From assembly GCF_014648095.1 (NCBI RefSeq), contig NZ_BMQL01000051.1, positions 1 to 34,798 on the forward strand: 34,798 bases of DNA, in the 5' to 3' direction. Source of the DNA: Deinococcus ruber (GTDB lineage Bacteria > Deinococcota > Deinococci > Deinococcales > Deinococcaceae). The translations under genes were made by a program, and so were the position numbers. How positions within the stretch are numbered: position 1 is the stretch's first letter; each line of letters starts with the position of its first letter. The notes beneath the pieces were generated by a model. The model made no database searches. It had not been told where the DNA came from and worked only from the letters and a program-made list of their open reading frames with translations. Below are positions 23,228-32,734 of this stretch, piece after piece.

Positions 23228-24085
23228 ATGATCCGTTCAACCGTTCGTCACTCCATCGCCCTGAAACGCCTGGCCGCCGCTGCCGTGCTGCTCAGCCCGC
23301 TCGCCAGCGCCCAGACCTCCAGCCAGACGCCCCAGTGGGATATCGGCAACGGCAACATGCGCTTTCTCGGGTGCTATGCCGTGCAGCGTGCCGTGCAGTG
23401 CGACATCGTCTACACCCTCATCCGGGCCAAGGCGGGGCTGCTGGCCCTCGAACAGGGCGATCTAACCTACATCACCGCCGACGGCCGAGACGGCGAGGCG
23501 CAGAGCGTGTCGGTGGGTGGAGCTGCCTTCGGCCCGACCAGCCAGCAGGATTCGCTCAACGGGAAGCCGCAGCGCGCCACCTTCCGCCTGCCGATTCCGG
23601 CGTCATCGAAGCCCCTGAAGACCTTGAACATCGTCGGGCACGTGCTGAGCAACATCACCATCTCCCACAGCGGCGCGCCCGCCCTACCCAAAGCCACCCC
23701 TGCCGCAGCGCCAGTCCCGTCCACCCCGCAGAATGCGGCAGCTCCGGCGGGTCAGAGCGGCAGCGCCACCATCTCGGGCACCATCAGCGCGGGCGACGAG
23801 TTACAGGGCGCGGTGGTCTTCGCCTGTGTTCGCCAGGGCGACGGCTGCGACAACAGCACCATCAAGTACACCGAGATCAGGAGCAGCGGCCAGAACGCGG
23901 CGTACACCATCGTCGGCCTCGACCGCGCCCTGACCTACACGGTGGTCGGCTGGCTCGATACCGACGGCGACGGCGAGGTGAACGCCGGAGACCTGCTCGG
24001 GACGTACAACGTCGGCTCCAATGCCGCGCCCATCTCACCGCCGCACACGAGCACCGACTTCTCGATCAGTGAGATTCAGGACTGA
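23228..24085 (+). CDS. secreted protein with an EF-hand-like calcium loop
   Basis: A 285-aa exported protein (signal peptide to about residue 29, LASAQ). The first domain (about 35-150) has two cysteines (GCYAVQRAVQCD) and ends in a Pro/Ala linker (about 155-180). The second domain, from ATISGTISAGDELQGAVVFACV, contains DTDGDGEVNAGDLLG near residue 243. This fits the DxDxDG calcium-binding loop seen in EF-hand and dockerin-like modules of secreted proteins. It lies 71 bp after the gene at 22368, with AGGAG 5 nt before the ATG, as the third gene of the operon. Calcium-dependent folding or contact with the neighbouring beta-sandwich proteins is an inference. Confidence 0.83.
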   Translation: MIRSTVRHSIALKRLAAAAVLLSPLASAQTSSQTPQWDIGNGNMRFLGCYAVQRAVQCDIVYTLIRAKAGLLALEQGDLTYITADGRDGEAQSVSVGGAAFGPTSQQDSLNGKPQRATFRLPIPASSKPLKTLNIVGHVLSNITISHSGAPALPKATPAAAPVPSTPQNAAAPAGQSGSATISGTISAGDELQGAVVFACVRQGDGCDNSTIKYTEIRSSGQNAAYTIVGLDRALTYTVVGWLDTDGDGEVNAGDLLGTYNVGSNAAPISPPHTSTDFSISEIQD

Positions 24086-24965
24086 TCGGAGCTTCAAAGC
24101 CAGAATTTCACGCCCGCTGAGTGCATCCGGGAGAGCGCGCACCACCACGACGCCCAGGCGGCGCTGCTGCCACCGTCGTATGCACCTGCCAAAGCGTTAA
24201 TGGAGCTGGTCTCACTGCTGCCATCTGACGAAGACCAGCTCAAACTCCTCCACTTCCTCCTGAAGAGCCACCGGAGTGCAACCGAGATCGACGCGTTGCA
24301 GGCCCCGGTTCGGACTGGGGACCGCCTGAAAGCGGGCACCTTGATTCGTGAGGCCAGTGTCGCCCGTGCCGCCTCAGGCAGGGCATCATGGTTGATCTCC
24401 GCCATCAGCGAGCGGAGCAGTCAGCAACTACCGGTGAACTTGAGGGGGCTGTCTGTGGGAAGGCCTGGTCGAGCCGAAGTCTGCACTGTTGCTGCTGTGG
24501 TCATCAACCCGCCTGGAGATCAGCGGCGATCCGACAGGTCGACAGGTCAAGCGTGGGAAACGGACACCGCGCTGACCCCGCATACCCGAAGCAAGCCCCG
24601 CCCTCTGGGGCATCGTTACTCACAAGTGGCGCAAACGGAGAAATGGAACCCCATTGGCTGGCTGCCCAGCAGTGGGCAGCGGAGCAAGAGAGTCCTCTCG
24701 ATCTTGGAGATGGCCAGCGAACACATCGAGGTGGCCGCTTGAGACATCCAGATACTTCCTTGCTGCACCGATGTTGGGTGACGGCCTGTTGAGGGACAGT
24801 GGCAAGCCGAGAAACCGTCTCGTCACGCGACTACTGCCAGCTCACCCTCCTTGGGGTGTTCAGCTACGTCCAGGCGATCACCTGCAAGGGTTGTGCGGTG
24901 ACGTCACCATGCCAAGGTTATGCCGCTGAGAAGTCCCGAGGAGTCATACCCTACCTGAACGGCCG
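24086..24965. other. long stretch without a convincing gene
   Basis: A plus-strand frame in phase with the preceding stop stays open to 24742 (an ATG lies at 24200). Its first part (MELVSLLPSDEDQLKLLHFLLKS in pieces) looks protein-like, but the rest does not, and no ribosome binding site or family was recognised. It may be the remains of a decayed gene. The frame at 24799-24984 is also weak. Confidence 0.3.
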
Positions 24966-25916
24966 TTACAGGAGGAACGCGTGAGGCAGCTCAAGGAGAT
25001 CCAAGAGCATTTGGCGTCCCCGAGGATCGCCCCAACCCTCTGAACCGTCCTGCAACTGCCAGATCGCTTCATCCATCCACGCGCACAACAGCAGATCCGG
25101 CCAGACGGCACACTCTTCAGAGGTCAATGTGATCTGCTGTCGGTACCCGTCCAGAAACGTTTGCCACTCTTCAGCTGTCAAGAGCCGTGCGGGCCCGTCG
25201 TGCAGCCTCAGATCAAGGTGAAACGTCAGGGCCGTCATGGCGAGGTCGTACAGACGCGGCATACGAGCGGCGTTGTCCGGATCGATCAGCACAGGTGAGG
25301 TCGGCGTGGGAAACACCAGATTCGCGGCCTTATGATCCCAGCTGGCACTGACGAGCGGGAGTGTCAGCCGTTGTACCCTGGGCAGCACATCTGAAACGTA
25401 CTGACCCATCCTGGTGTCCAACAGCCTCTGGGCTTCCACGGCCTTCTCTGGGGCATGGCCACCCACATGGGTCATGATGGTCTCCGCGTCGTTCCGCATC
25501 TCGTCCGCTGTGAAGGGTCTGACTGTAATGTACGTCTTGAGTCCGAAGTCGACGGCTGGATCGCAGGCGTGAATCTGTCCGAGAAGGTGCCCTGAAGCAG
25601 CAATTTCGTCCTTGGCGCCCGTATACCTTGCCCCGGCGATCCATGGATAGACCACCCATTGTTCGTCATAGGGGGGGACAACCCTTGGGTTGAGAGCCAG
25701 CGACGGGACCGGGGCGACCACCGCCACGCCGCTGCGCCTGAGATGCCGGGTCCAGGTCGCGACTGCGCTCCCATACGCACGGCTGGTGCGTTTCACGACG
25801 ACTCTCTCGTCACCGTATGGCACTGCCCAGACGGGAGCTCGGTCCAGCAACGTTGTCGTCCGTGGGGAATCTACAAGTCCAAAATCGTCCAAGATCACCG
25901 TTTGATCCGCATTCAT
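24966..25916 (-). CDS. APH-family small-molecule kinase-like protein
   Basis: A 316-aa protein of the aminoglycoside phosphotransferase-like fold. The N-lobe has WAVPYGDERVVVKRTSR, with the Lys expected to hold ATP. The C-lobe has SWDHKAANLVF (about residue 195), matching the Brenner-type HGDxxxxN motif with Ser for His but Asp and Asn kept. It is followed by VLIDPDNAARMPRLYDLA with the metal-binding Asp. The length fits the family. The substrate could be an antibiotic, a choline-type molecule or another hydroxyl compound; resistance is not shown. The start is set at ATG 25916, with GGAGG 8 nt upstream, and not at ATG 25931, whose codons contain that site. It has no operon partner and no GTCAY box. 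Confidence 0.78.
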   Translation of the reverse strand: MNADQTVILDDFGLVDSPRTTTLLDRAPVWAVPYGDERVVVKRTSRAYGSAVATWTRHLRRSGVAVVAPVPSLALNPRVVPPYDEQWVVYPWIAGARYTGAKDEIAASGHLLGQIHACDPAVDFGLKTYITVRPFTADEMRNDAETIMTHVGGHAPEKAVEAQRLLDTRMGQYVSDVLPRVQRLTLPLVSASWDHKAANLVFPTPTSPVLIDPDNAARMPRLYDLAMTALTFHLDLRLHDGPARLLTAEEWQTFLDGYRQQITLTSEECAVWPDLLLCAWMDEAIWQLQDGSEGWGDPRGRQMLLDLLELPHAFLL

Positions 25917-25931
25917 CCTTTGTTCCTCCAT

Positions 25932-26600
25932 CAGTCTGTGCCCTCACTTGAAGCCTCCTCTGACGGACCTGATGCAGCATCGGTGCGTCCCTTGTCGTGG
26001 CTGGACAGACTGTGTACGGATCCCACCCACTGGTCGGTGCTCTTGTTCGTCACTGAACGTGTGGGATGCATGCTCCGCTCCCCTTTTTGAAGCCCAGATT
26101 CCAGACTTGAGCCGCTGCGTCTTCCTCGGAGCAGGCTGCGAGCCGCTCAGCGCAGCACATCTCCAGATGTAGACCAACGACGCTGGACAACCTGGGTTTC
26201 CTGACCTACGACCCCGGTCAGGAAGCTACTCAGTGGGTGTGTAGCCCACTGGTGAATTGGGCGCGTGGCGACTGAGTGGTCAGCCCGCTCCTCGCTGGAT
26301 GCTCCGATGACTGGGGGGTGTGCTGGATCAGACCTGTCCGCTCGATGATGCTTCATTCAGGCAGAAGGTATCGCGTCCAACGAACTCGGCGCTGCCCAGT
26401 AGAGATAACGGCGTGGATTGGCGTGGCAGTTCGCAGCGACATTCAGGCAAGGAACCGACACCCGTCAGCGTCCAGGCGCAGAGTGAGATGCTCATCCTCT
26501 TGGTTCTGGACCACTCGAACGTACGCCGTTCGCCAGACGCTTTCAGAAGACCTGCCGTCCGCGTGGTGCCAGGACAGAACGGGTTCACCGGGCGGGGAGC
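25932..26600. other. gene-free region
   Basis: About 670 bp without a credible gene on either strand. A small hairpin, CAGTGGG/CCCACTG, lies at 26231-26251. The region may be decayed DNA. No promoter box of the GTCAY type was found for either flanking gene. Confidence 0.45.
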
Positions 26601-27380
26601 TTAGCCAGCCGCCTGGGGCATGCGGGCTTCGAGGAACATGTTGGGGAGCATCAGGAAGTCGTCGACGGAGAAACCGTCCTGATCGATGGTGCTCCAAGGA
26701 TTGTCATGCACGCCCATGGCCCGGCGGCGGAACTCCAGGGGCGTTCCGTCCAGCGTGGCGGTTACCTTGTACGTTCCTCACATCACGTTCGGGATGATCC
26801 ATCCCGAGTTCATCTGGTGCAGATGCAGCACGTGAGGCGTACCGGTCGTGCCGTCGGCCAGGAGCCCGAGCGGGGTGAGCGTGACCTCGACCTTCGAAAA
26901 GTCAATGTCGAACTCGCCACTCATCTCGTCGATCATCACCATGCCCAGGTTGCCGTACGGATCCTCGGGCGTGATGGCCTTGGACTGAAAGATGAAGTTG
27001 CGGACGCCACCTGCGAACCCAGGCACCTCTTCGTCCGTGTCGGGCACGAGGTCCACAGAGACGGTGTACCCGTTGTAGCGGAGCATCTGGTGGGCGGTGA
27101 CGTGCCAGGTCATGGCGTCGAGCGTGTAGCTGTAGCTGCCGTCGGCGGCCGTGGTAGTGATGAGGTCGCTCCCAGCAAACTGGGTGTTGCTGGCATCAAC
27201 GGTCATGCCTTTCAGGGGTTGACCCTAGAAGTTCGGCACCTTTCCGGTAATGGTTCCCTTCGTCGGCACTGGGCTCGGCTGTGTGGTGCCGGTGCTGGAA
27301 GTGGGCGTGGCGGTCGAGGCGCCGCAGGCGCTCAGCGCGAGCGTCAACAGCGTCAGGGCGAGGACGGGCGTGTGCTTCAC
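26601..27380 (-). pseudogene. lipoprotein of the carboxypeptidase-regulatory-like family, two nonsense codons
   Basis: Read from GTG 27380, one frame encodes a lipoprotein signal (MKHTPVLALTLLTLALSAC), linker, GTITGKVPNF, and the full family core to MFLEARMPQA, ending TAA at 26601. It is closest to the gene at 8157. Two in-frame stops break it: TAG at 27225-27227, where relatives have Gln in QGQPLKG, and TGA at 26778-26780, where relatives have Trp in NVMWGTY. Each differs from the expected codon (CAG, TGG) by one transition. No frameshift is present, so decay is recent, or each copy is read through. The GTG overlaps the cupin stop as GTGA, so translation was coupled. Confidence 0.8.
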
Positions 27381-27871
27381 GGTTGGTTCTCCGAGTGAGG
27401 CGACGGCACAGGGGGTGGAAGCAAGTCCAGGCCATACTGGCGGGCTGTGGTCTGCAGGGCGGCCGGATCCGGGGTGCCTCCCCGGTTCACCACGGCCGCG
27501 AACGCCCGGTAGAAGTCCTCAAATCCCGCGGGCGTGGTCAGTACCCAGTGGCGGGCCACCACGGTGCCAGCGTTTCGAAAGGCGTGCGATTCCTCAGCGG
27601 GCAGAAACACAGCGTCTCCAGCCTGAGCTGTGATCCACTGTCCGCCAGCGAAGCACTCCAGTTCACCTTCGACCACCAGAAACAATTCGTCTTCGCGGTG
27701 GTGTACATGGTGCGGCGTGCCGTGTCCCGGTTGAGTGGTGGCAAGCCCGAGGACGAAGCCGTCGGCGGTGTCGTGACGCCCCAATTTGAACAGCAATTCC
27801 TGGCCAGGCAGGGTGACGGGATTTCCCTCATAGTGACGAATGAGTCGAGTACGAAGGGTGGTGGCTGTCAT
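27377..27871 (-). CDS. cupin-domain protein
   Basis: A 164-aa single-domain cupin. Motif 1 is PGHGTPHHVHHREDELFLVVEG (given here only as H-x-H-H-x-E-D-E around residues 53-62), with the His and Glu residues that usually bind a metal. Motif 2 is GDAVFLPAEESHAFRNAG, with the third His. Length and motifs fit small cupins that bind or modify small molecules, or act as isomerases or dioxygenases. The substrate is unknown. GGAGG lies 6 nt before ATG 27871. Its TGA overlaps the GTG of the following lipoprotein pseudogene. It is divergent from the LuxR-type regulator at 28176, which may control it. Confidence 0.85.
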   Translation of the reverse strand: MTATTLRTRLIRHYEGNPVTLPGQELLFKLGRHDTADGFVLGLATTQPGHGTPHHVHHREDELFLVVEGELECFAGGQWITAQAGDAVFLPAEESHAFRNAGTVVARHWVLTTPAGFEDFYRAFAAVVNRGGTPDPAALQTTARQYGLDLLPPPVPSPHSENQP

Positions 27872-28175
27872 GAGTGACCTCCGGAACGTGGGTGTGGCGG
27901 ATGCCGAACGCGGGATTCACGGACCGCGTTGTGTAGGCACGACGCTTGAATGACGGACATGGGCACTGAGCTTCAGTGCGGGCGCGGTGGACGTTGCGTG
28001 GAAGCGTCCAGGCCTGTGTCCAGGGTACGCAGTGGTGGCTGCTGCCCGCATCCCGACAATGCATACGCTCAGCGTTGTGACGTGGCGTGCCCTTCCAAAG
28101 GGGATCCCTCATTTGAGGGGGTCGTCGGTTTTAGCTGGACGCCCCTGAGCCTGCGGCCTACACTGGGGTGCGAAG
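27872..28175. other. divergent intergenic region, cupin and LuxR-type regulator
   Basis: About 300 bp without a gene. TACACT (28159-28164), 11 nt before ATG 28176, may be the -10 of the regulator gene. No GTCAY box with the 33-nt layout was found for the cupin gene, which separates this operon from the regulon at 0.9-21.5 kb. Confidence 0.4.
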
Positions 28176-30422
28176 ATGCCATCTGGATCGCTGTCGTTTC
28201 CTCTTCAGTCCACCCCACTGGTGGGGCGTGAACGCGAGCTGGACCAAGCCTGGGAGCTCCTGAACCAGCCGGAGCTGTCGCTGCTCACCTTGACTGGTCC
28301 TGGGGGGGTTGGCAAGACGCGCCTGGCGCTGGAACTGGCCCGGCGAATGGAGCGTGAATTTCGGGATGGGGTGGTGCTGGTGCCGCTGGCGGAGGTCGAG
28401 GATGAAGCGCTGGTGGTGCCGGTTCTCGCGAAGGCCCTGGGCGTGCAGGCGTCCGTGCGGTCTCTGCTGGATGATCTCAAGACGCACCTCCAGTCTCGTC
28501 AGCTGCTGCTGGTGCTCGACAATTTCGAGCATCTGCCAGGGGCAGCGGCGATCGTCGGCCAGCTGCTGCGGACCGCGGAGGATCTGACGGTCCTGGTGAC
28601 CAGCCGTGCGCCGCTGCACGTGTCTGGAGAGCACGAACTGCCGGTCTTGCCACTCGCGCTGTCCGGCGCTGCGGAGACGCTCTTCGTGCAGCGGGTCAGC
28701 GCCATTCTGCCGGCCTTCCAGGTCACGTCGGACAACGTGCGCGACATCGCTGAGATCTGCCGGCGTCTCGACGGGCTGCCGCTCGCCATCGAGCTCGCGG
28801 CAGCCCGGTCGAGGCTGCTGTCACCGGGGATGCTGCTGGCCCGGCTCAACAACCGGCTCAAATTTCTGGCCGGCGGTGCCAGAGACGTGCCCATGCGCCA
28901 GCAGACGCTGCGCGCCACCCTGGAGTGGAGTCACAGCCTGCTGAGCACCGAGGAGCAGGCGCTGTTCGCCCGATTGGGCGTGTTCGTCGGCGGCTGGACC
29001 CTTGAAGCGGTCGAGGCGATCTGCCCGGACGTCGATCCGGAGGCGGTCCTGGAGTTGCTCAGTTCGTTGGCCGGACAGAGCATGGTGCAGCGCACCCAGG
29101 ACACTGAGCCGCGCTACACCCTGCTGGAGACGTTGCGCGAGTATGCCTTGGAGCGGCTGGAGGCGCGTTTGGAACTGACCATCCTCAGAGATCGGCACGC
29201 AGCGTACTTTCAAATGTTTGCTCAGCGGGCCAGTCCGGAGTCCGAGGCGCAAGACCAAGCGGTGTGGTTTGCCCGTCTTACGCGGGAACAACCCAACCTG
29301 CTGGCCGCCCTGCGACACCTGCTGGCTCAGCGACACTTCGAGGAAGTGGGGGAGATCGTCTGGTGGCTTTCGTGGTTCTGGAGCGTCCAGGTGGATCACA
29401 GCGTCACGTCGCTTCTGCAAGACGCCCTGCTGGCAATGGACGCGCCGTGGCCGCTGGCCCGGGCCCGCCTGCACCGTGGGCTGGCCTGGCTGGCCTTCCG
29501 CCGCGGCGACTTTCTACGGGCTGAGGAGCACGCAGCCCGGAGCCTGCAGCTGTTTCAACACCACCAGGATCAGCCGGGCGAGGCGGTCTGCGAGGCGCTG
29601 CTCGGGATGGCCCAGATGCCGTCCCGCCGAGACGAGGCGGCGCAGCATCTCCAGCGGAGCGTGGATCTAGGACGCCAGGTTCCGCTGACCTGGGTGGTCG
29701 TCAGTGGAATGCAGATCCTCGGCTGGCTGGCGGTGCTGGATGGACGGCTCGATGAAGCGGATGTCCGCTTCACCGAAGCGGTCGCTCTGGGAGCCACCGC
29801 TGGAAAGTGGAACGTGTCCGCCTGGGCCCACCTGGGTGCGGCCGGCCTGCACCTGATCCGCAACCAGCCGGACCGGGCTGAGACCGATCTGAGGCAGGCG
29901 TTGGAAGCGGCGCAGCGCATTGATGACGCCTCGCAGTTGGCCGGTACGCTCGAAGGCTTCGCCGCGCTCGCCGCCCACCGCGGTCAATTCAGGCGCGCCG
30001 CACAGCTGTGGGGCGCCGCGGAAACCCTCAGACGTGAGCGGAACACAGTTCCGAGCATCGAACGGCTGCTGTACGAGCCGCACTTTGCCCCCACCCGGCG
30101 CCGGCTGGATCATGCGAGCTGCGAACTGGCCCTCGCGGAGGGTGGAACGATAGGTCTCACCGCTGCGCTCCAGCTGGCACGTTCGCTCCATGCCTCTGAG
30201 GGCCCGGTGACACCTTCGGTCCCGCTGGCGGTGCCGCTTTCTCCCCGCGAGACGCAGGTCCTGAGGCTCATGTCCAGCGGGCTGAGCAACAAGCAGATCG
30301 CCTCGCAACTTGGCACAGGCGTGTACACCGTCAACGATCAGGTGCGCTCGGTCCTCCTGAAGCTGGACGTGCCAAACCGGGCTGCCGCCACTCGGAAAGC
30401 GGTGGAACAGGCCCTCATTTGA
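28176..30422 (+). CDS. LuxR-family regulator with NB-ARC ATPase and TPR region
   Basis: A 748-aa STAND-type regulator. The ATPase part (about residues 15-280) has Walker [10 protein letters not shown] near 41-49, Walker [12 protein letters not shown] near 110-120 and the [10 protein letters not shown] motif typical of NB-ARC domains. A TPR-like helical section spans about 330-660. The C-terminus carries a LuxR helix-turn-helix ([22 protein letters not shown] to [15 protein letters not shown], about 687-745). This layout is common in large ATP-dependent activators that respond to small molecules. It is divergent from the cupin gene, so it may sense the cupin's substrate and control that operon. 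The start is supported by the conserved [11 protein letters not shown] shortly after it; the ribosome binding site is weak. Confidence 0.9.
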   Translation: MPSGSLSFPLQSTPLVGRERELDQAWELLNQPELSLLTLTGPGGVGKTRLALELARRMEREFRDGVVLVPLAEVEDEALVVPVLAKALGVQASVRSLLDDLKTHLQSRQLLLVLDNFEHLPGAAAIVGQLLRTAEDLTVLVTSRAPLHVSGEHELPVLPLALSGAAETLFVQRVSAILPAFQVTSDNVRDIAEICRRLDGLPLAIELAAARSRLLSPGMLLARLNNRLKFLAGGARDVPMRQQTLRATLEWSHSLLSTEEQALFARLGVFVGGWTLEAVEAICPDVDPEAVLELLSSLAGQSMVQRTQDTEPRYTLLETLREYALERLEARLELTILRDRHAAYFQMFAQRASPESEAQDQAVWFARLTREQPNLLAALRHLLAQRHFEEVGEIVWWLSWFWSVQVDHSVTSLLQDALLAMDAPWPLARARLHRGLAWLAFRRGDFLRAEEHAARSLQLFQHHQDQPGEAVCEALLGMAQMPSRRDEAAQHLQRSVDLGRQVPLTWVVVSGMQILGWLAVLDGRLDEADVRFTEAVALGATAGKWNVSAWAHLGAAGLHLIRNQPDRAETDLRQALEAAQRIDDASQLAGTLEGFAALAAHRGQFRRAAQLWGAAETLRRERNTVPSIERLLYEPHFAPTRRRLDHASCELALAEGGTIGLTAALQLARSLHASEGPVTPSVPLAVPLSPRETQVLRLMSSGLSNKQIASQLGTGVYTVNDQVRSVLLKLDVPNRAAATRKAVEQALI

Positions 30423-30882
30423 ACGGTCCCCGCGCCTCAACGCTGGTGACGCGTCGGTCGCTGAAGGCAGGCATCAACGCCGCGTCGTCCTCGTTTCAAG
30501 GCTGGCCTCGTCGATACAGGGCACGTCGTCGGAGACCAGGATCATCGGGCCGAGAAGCGTCACCTGACGGATCACCTCCACGGAGCCTCGTCAACGCCCC
30601 CGCTTGTCGGCTTCGGCGGTCATGGGCGGCAGGGCCTCCTCTCGTGCAGGGATGAGGCGTGAACGTTCGTGTCGCCTTCAGTCGGGCAATTCCAGCTTTA
30701 GAGAGGCGTCAAGGATTCAACCCTGGATGTGCCCCCAAGCCACCCGGTCGTCTCGCAGCTCTCTCATCATACGGATTCCTATGAATTCTTGGTGACTGTT
30801 CAGCACGAGCAGCACGGTTCAGGCTGAACGGTCACCGCGTAATGGTCTTACAAACGCTGCACAATCTCATGGGGTTGCTCAA
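30423..30882. other. gene-free region with an IS630 end remnant
   Basis: No credible gene. At about 30774-30791 TACGGATTCC and GAATTC match the outer end of the IS630 copies at 1-57 and 32.73 kb. The sequence beyond it changes, as if the element had been cut by what follows. The remainder shows nothing recognisable. Confidence 0.4.
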
Positions 30883-31512
30883 TTAGCGGCCGTAGATCTG
30901 AAGCCACAGGCTCGCCAGCCGCTGATCCTCTGCGCTGATCAAGTGTCCAACTGGCAACACGTGATGTGTGACTAAGGCACCAGCACGAATCAGTCGCTCA
31001 GCGAGTCGCAAGCCGTCGTCGGGCGCTCTGCGATCATCCTGCTCACCGTCGATGATCAGCACCGGCGTCCCGTCGATGCGGTGTGGGAGGTCACGCATAA
31101 AAGGAGAAAGCGGGCGGAGGAGGATCGCGCCTGCCAAAGCACTCGGCTGGGAGAGCAACAAGGCTGCTGCCATGATCGCACCGTTCGAGAACGCGAGTGC
31201 AATTGGCCGCCTGGTAATGCCTGAGCGGGTGCAGGCTGCTTCAATGAATTCTGCCAAGACCGGCACGGTCCGCTTGATGTCTGCTTCGTCTACCCGACGA
31301 TCTGGAAACCGATGGAAAAAAGCATACCCGTCCTCGATGGCCACCGTGCCACGAAGACCAACCTGAGCCCTCTCAGGGGCCACTTCAGAAGCCAGCGGCA
31401 TCAGAGAGAATTCATTACCCCCCGAGCCATGGAACAACACCATCGGTGCACACACGGAATCCGTGCCAGGCAGGAATGCGTGAACATGTGTTGGGTCAGA
31501 CATTGTGGGCAT
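30883..31512 (-). CDS. alpha/beta hydrolase of the phospholipase/carboxylesterase family
   Basis: A 209-aa single-domain hydrolase. The oxyanion-side motif is VLFHGSGGNE (about 24-33), the nucleophile Ser sits in LAFSNGAIMAA (about 108), Asp in LIIDGEQDD (about 159), and His in LPVGHLIS (about 189), giving the full triad in the usual order and spacing. The length fits small carboxylesterases of the YpfH/MhqD kind. The substrate is unknown. The start is ATG 31512 or ATG 31503; neither has a good ribosome binding site. A 54-bp palindrome ends 8 nt upstream, and IS630 remnants lie on both sides of the gene. Confidence 0.82.
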   Translation of the reverse strand: MPTMSDPTHVHAFLPGTDSVCAPMVLFHGSGGNEFSLMPLASEVAPERAQVGLRGTVAIEDGYAFFHRFPDRRVDEADIKRTVPVLAEFIEAACTRSGITRRPIALAFSNGAIMAAALLLSQPSALAGAILLRPLSPFMRDLPHRIDGTPVLIIDGEQDDRRAPDDGLRLAERLIRAGALVTHHVLPVGHLISAEDQRLASLWLQIYGR

Positions 31513-31520
31513 GATAAGAC

Positions 31521-31574
31521 GACCCGTGACTCCTTAGCGCCTACATTAATGCAGGCGCTAAGGAGTCACGGGTC
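31521..31574. repeat. 54-bp near-perfect palindrome upstream of the hydrolase
   Basis: Arms 31521-31542 and 31553-31574 are 22-nt exact inverted copies (starting GACCCGTGAC, ending CACGGGTC), and the centre CATTAATG is itself palindromic. Only one base pair (31543/31552) fails to match over 54 bp. It could be an operator, a transcript-end hairpin or a mobile-element joint. Its right end meets the IS630-related sequence at 31575. Confidence 0.7.
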
Positions 31575-31660
31575 CTGCACAAAGACTATCAGTAGACGAG
31601 GGTCTGACGGGTCAGCAACTCATGTTGGGTTTCAAGCCACGCGCTTTGCTGCCCAAGGGT
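31575..31660 (-). mobile_element. IS630-type transposase tail remnant
   Basis: On the minus strand a tail LLTRQTLVY resembles TRQTLFHWWPL of the copy at window start but breaks at two stops. The DNA matches the relic at about 32754-32830 over most of its length. Confidence 0.5.
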
Positions 31661-32105
31661 GCGAGCGCTATCATTCGGCGCCCGTGTACGCCACGCCTTG
31701 GTCTCCACTGACGTCATCGGCAAACCGCTCGCAACGCCGCTTAAAGTCAAACCTAGAGCATTCCCCAGTCCCTCTTCCAGGAGTACGCCGGTGAGCGTGC
31801 GTGAAGAATGCCGTAGCGCCAGCAGCGGGTGCGCACCATAGCCTCGTTTTGATGGCAGAAGGGAGCTTGTAAGCCTTCGGCCTCAATGGTGACAGGCAGC
31901 TGGGAAGTGGCACGAAAGGCGACAGTCGTCCTCCGGTCCCAGTGTTGGTGACAGGGCCTGTACAGCCGACACCCTGACAGTCGTTCAATGGGTGTATTCG
32001 CCTCCACCCGGTCGAGGCACATTCGAAAGGGTCAGGACCGCGTCTTAAAGCTGATCAAGGAGAATGGGCATGGGCACTCAGACCATCCAGCCATCATGAG
32101 TCACT
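31661..32105. other. gene-free region
   Basis: No convincing gene on either strand. Frames here lack start sites and known motifs; some may be transposon debris. Confidence 0.4.
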
Positions 32106-32698
32106 ATGTTCCGAAGTCGATCCGCAGATGCTCTTGATGTCCGTCTGTCGTCGGCACTAGACCCGTCGCTGCTCATCTCCGAGTTGGCCGTCGCCGAGAC
32201 ACGGGTGCTGGGCGGCCAAACGCTCAGCGAAGACGACTGGCAGCGCCTGCTGGACGCGGGGGCGGAGGTAGATACGCTACATGACGTTCAGCGCCGCAGT
32301 GTGGTGCAGAGCCTCTCGTTGCTCGGGAAGCTCAGCCAGCGCCTGCACCGTACCGGACACCCACGCCATGAAGTGCTGATGGCGGTGCTGCGCCGAGCAC
32401 TGATCGACGGAGCGCTGCAGCCGCATGTGCTGGTGCTGCGGGCCATCTGTGCTGCCCCACCATCACCCTGGGGCAGGCAGGCAACGTCGTGGTCGACAGC
32501 AGGAGCCTGAGCGACCTCCTCGAAGCGATATATCTCACGCCCGGGCGGCCCAGGGAGACAGCCGACCTTCGCATTGCTCGGCGCGCCCTGGAAGCGTTGT
32601 ACCGAACACCGAGGAAACTCACTCCGGAAGGCCTGGAACGGCTCCATGACATCCGGCTTCGGCTACGCGCGCTTGCTCCCGAACTGCCCTCCGGATGA
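32106..32698 (+). pseudogene. unknown protein gene with a frameshift
   Basis: The first frame (32106-32510) has a helical, protein-like sequence to LQPHVLVLRAIC at about 32450, then turns into low-complexity residues. Another frame continues ITLGQAGNVVVDSRSLSDLLEAIY to a stop at 32698, and it is of the same charged helical type. The switch lies in about 32450-32465, which contains CCCC. The simplest reading is one gene of about 195 codons with a single frameshift. A real programmed shift is possible but unsupported. No family was recognised. Confidence 0.45.
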
Positions 32699-32734
32699 AC
32701 GATGCCGGCAAGTTCATCAGCGAATGTCTCATAC

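Noticed and set aside
23053..24072. 339-aa plus-strand frame
   Set aside because: Overlaps the 22368 and 23228 genes in another phase. Its sequence is Arg/Pro-rich, while those genes have signal peptides and domains.
26778..27227. TAG and TGA read as recoded sense codons
   Set aside because: No selenocysteine-like or suppressor context was seen, and neighbouring genes use these codons as stops. A decayed copy is simpler.
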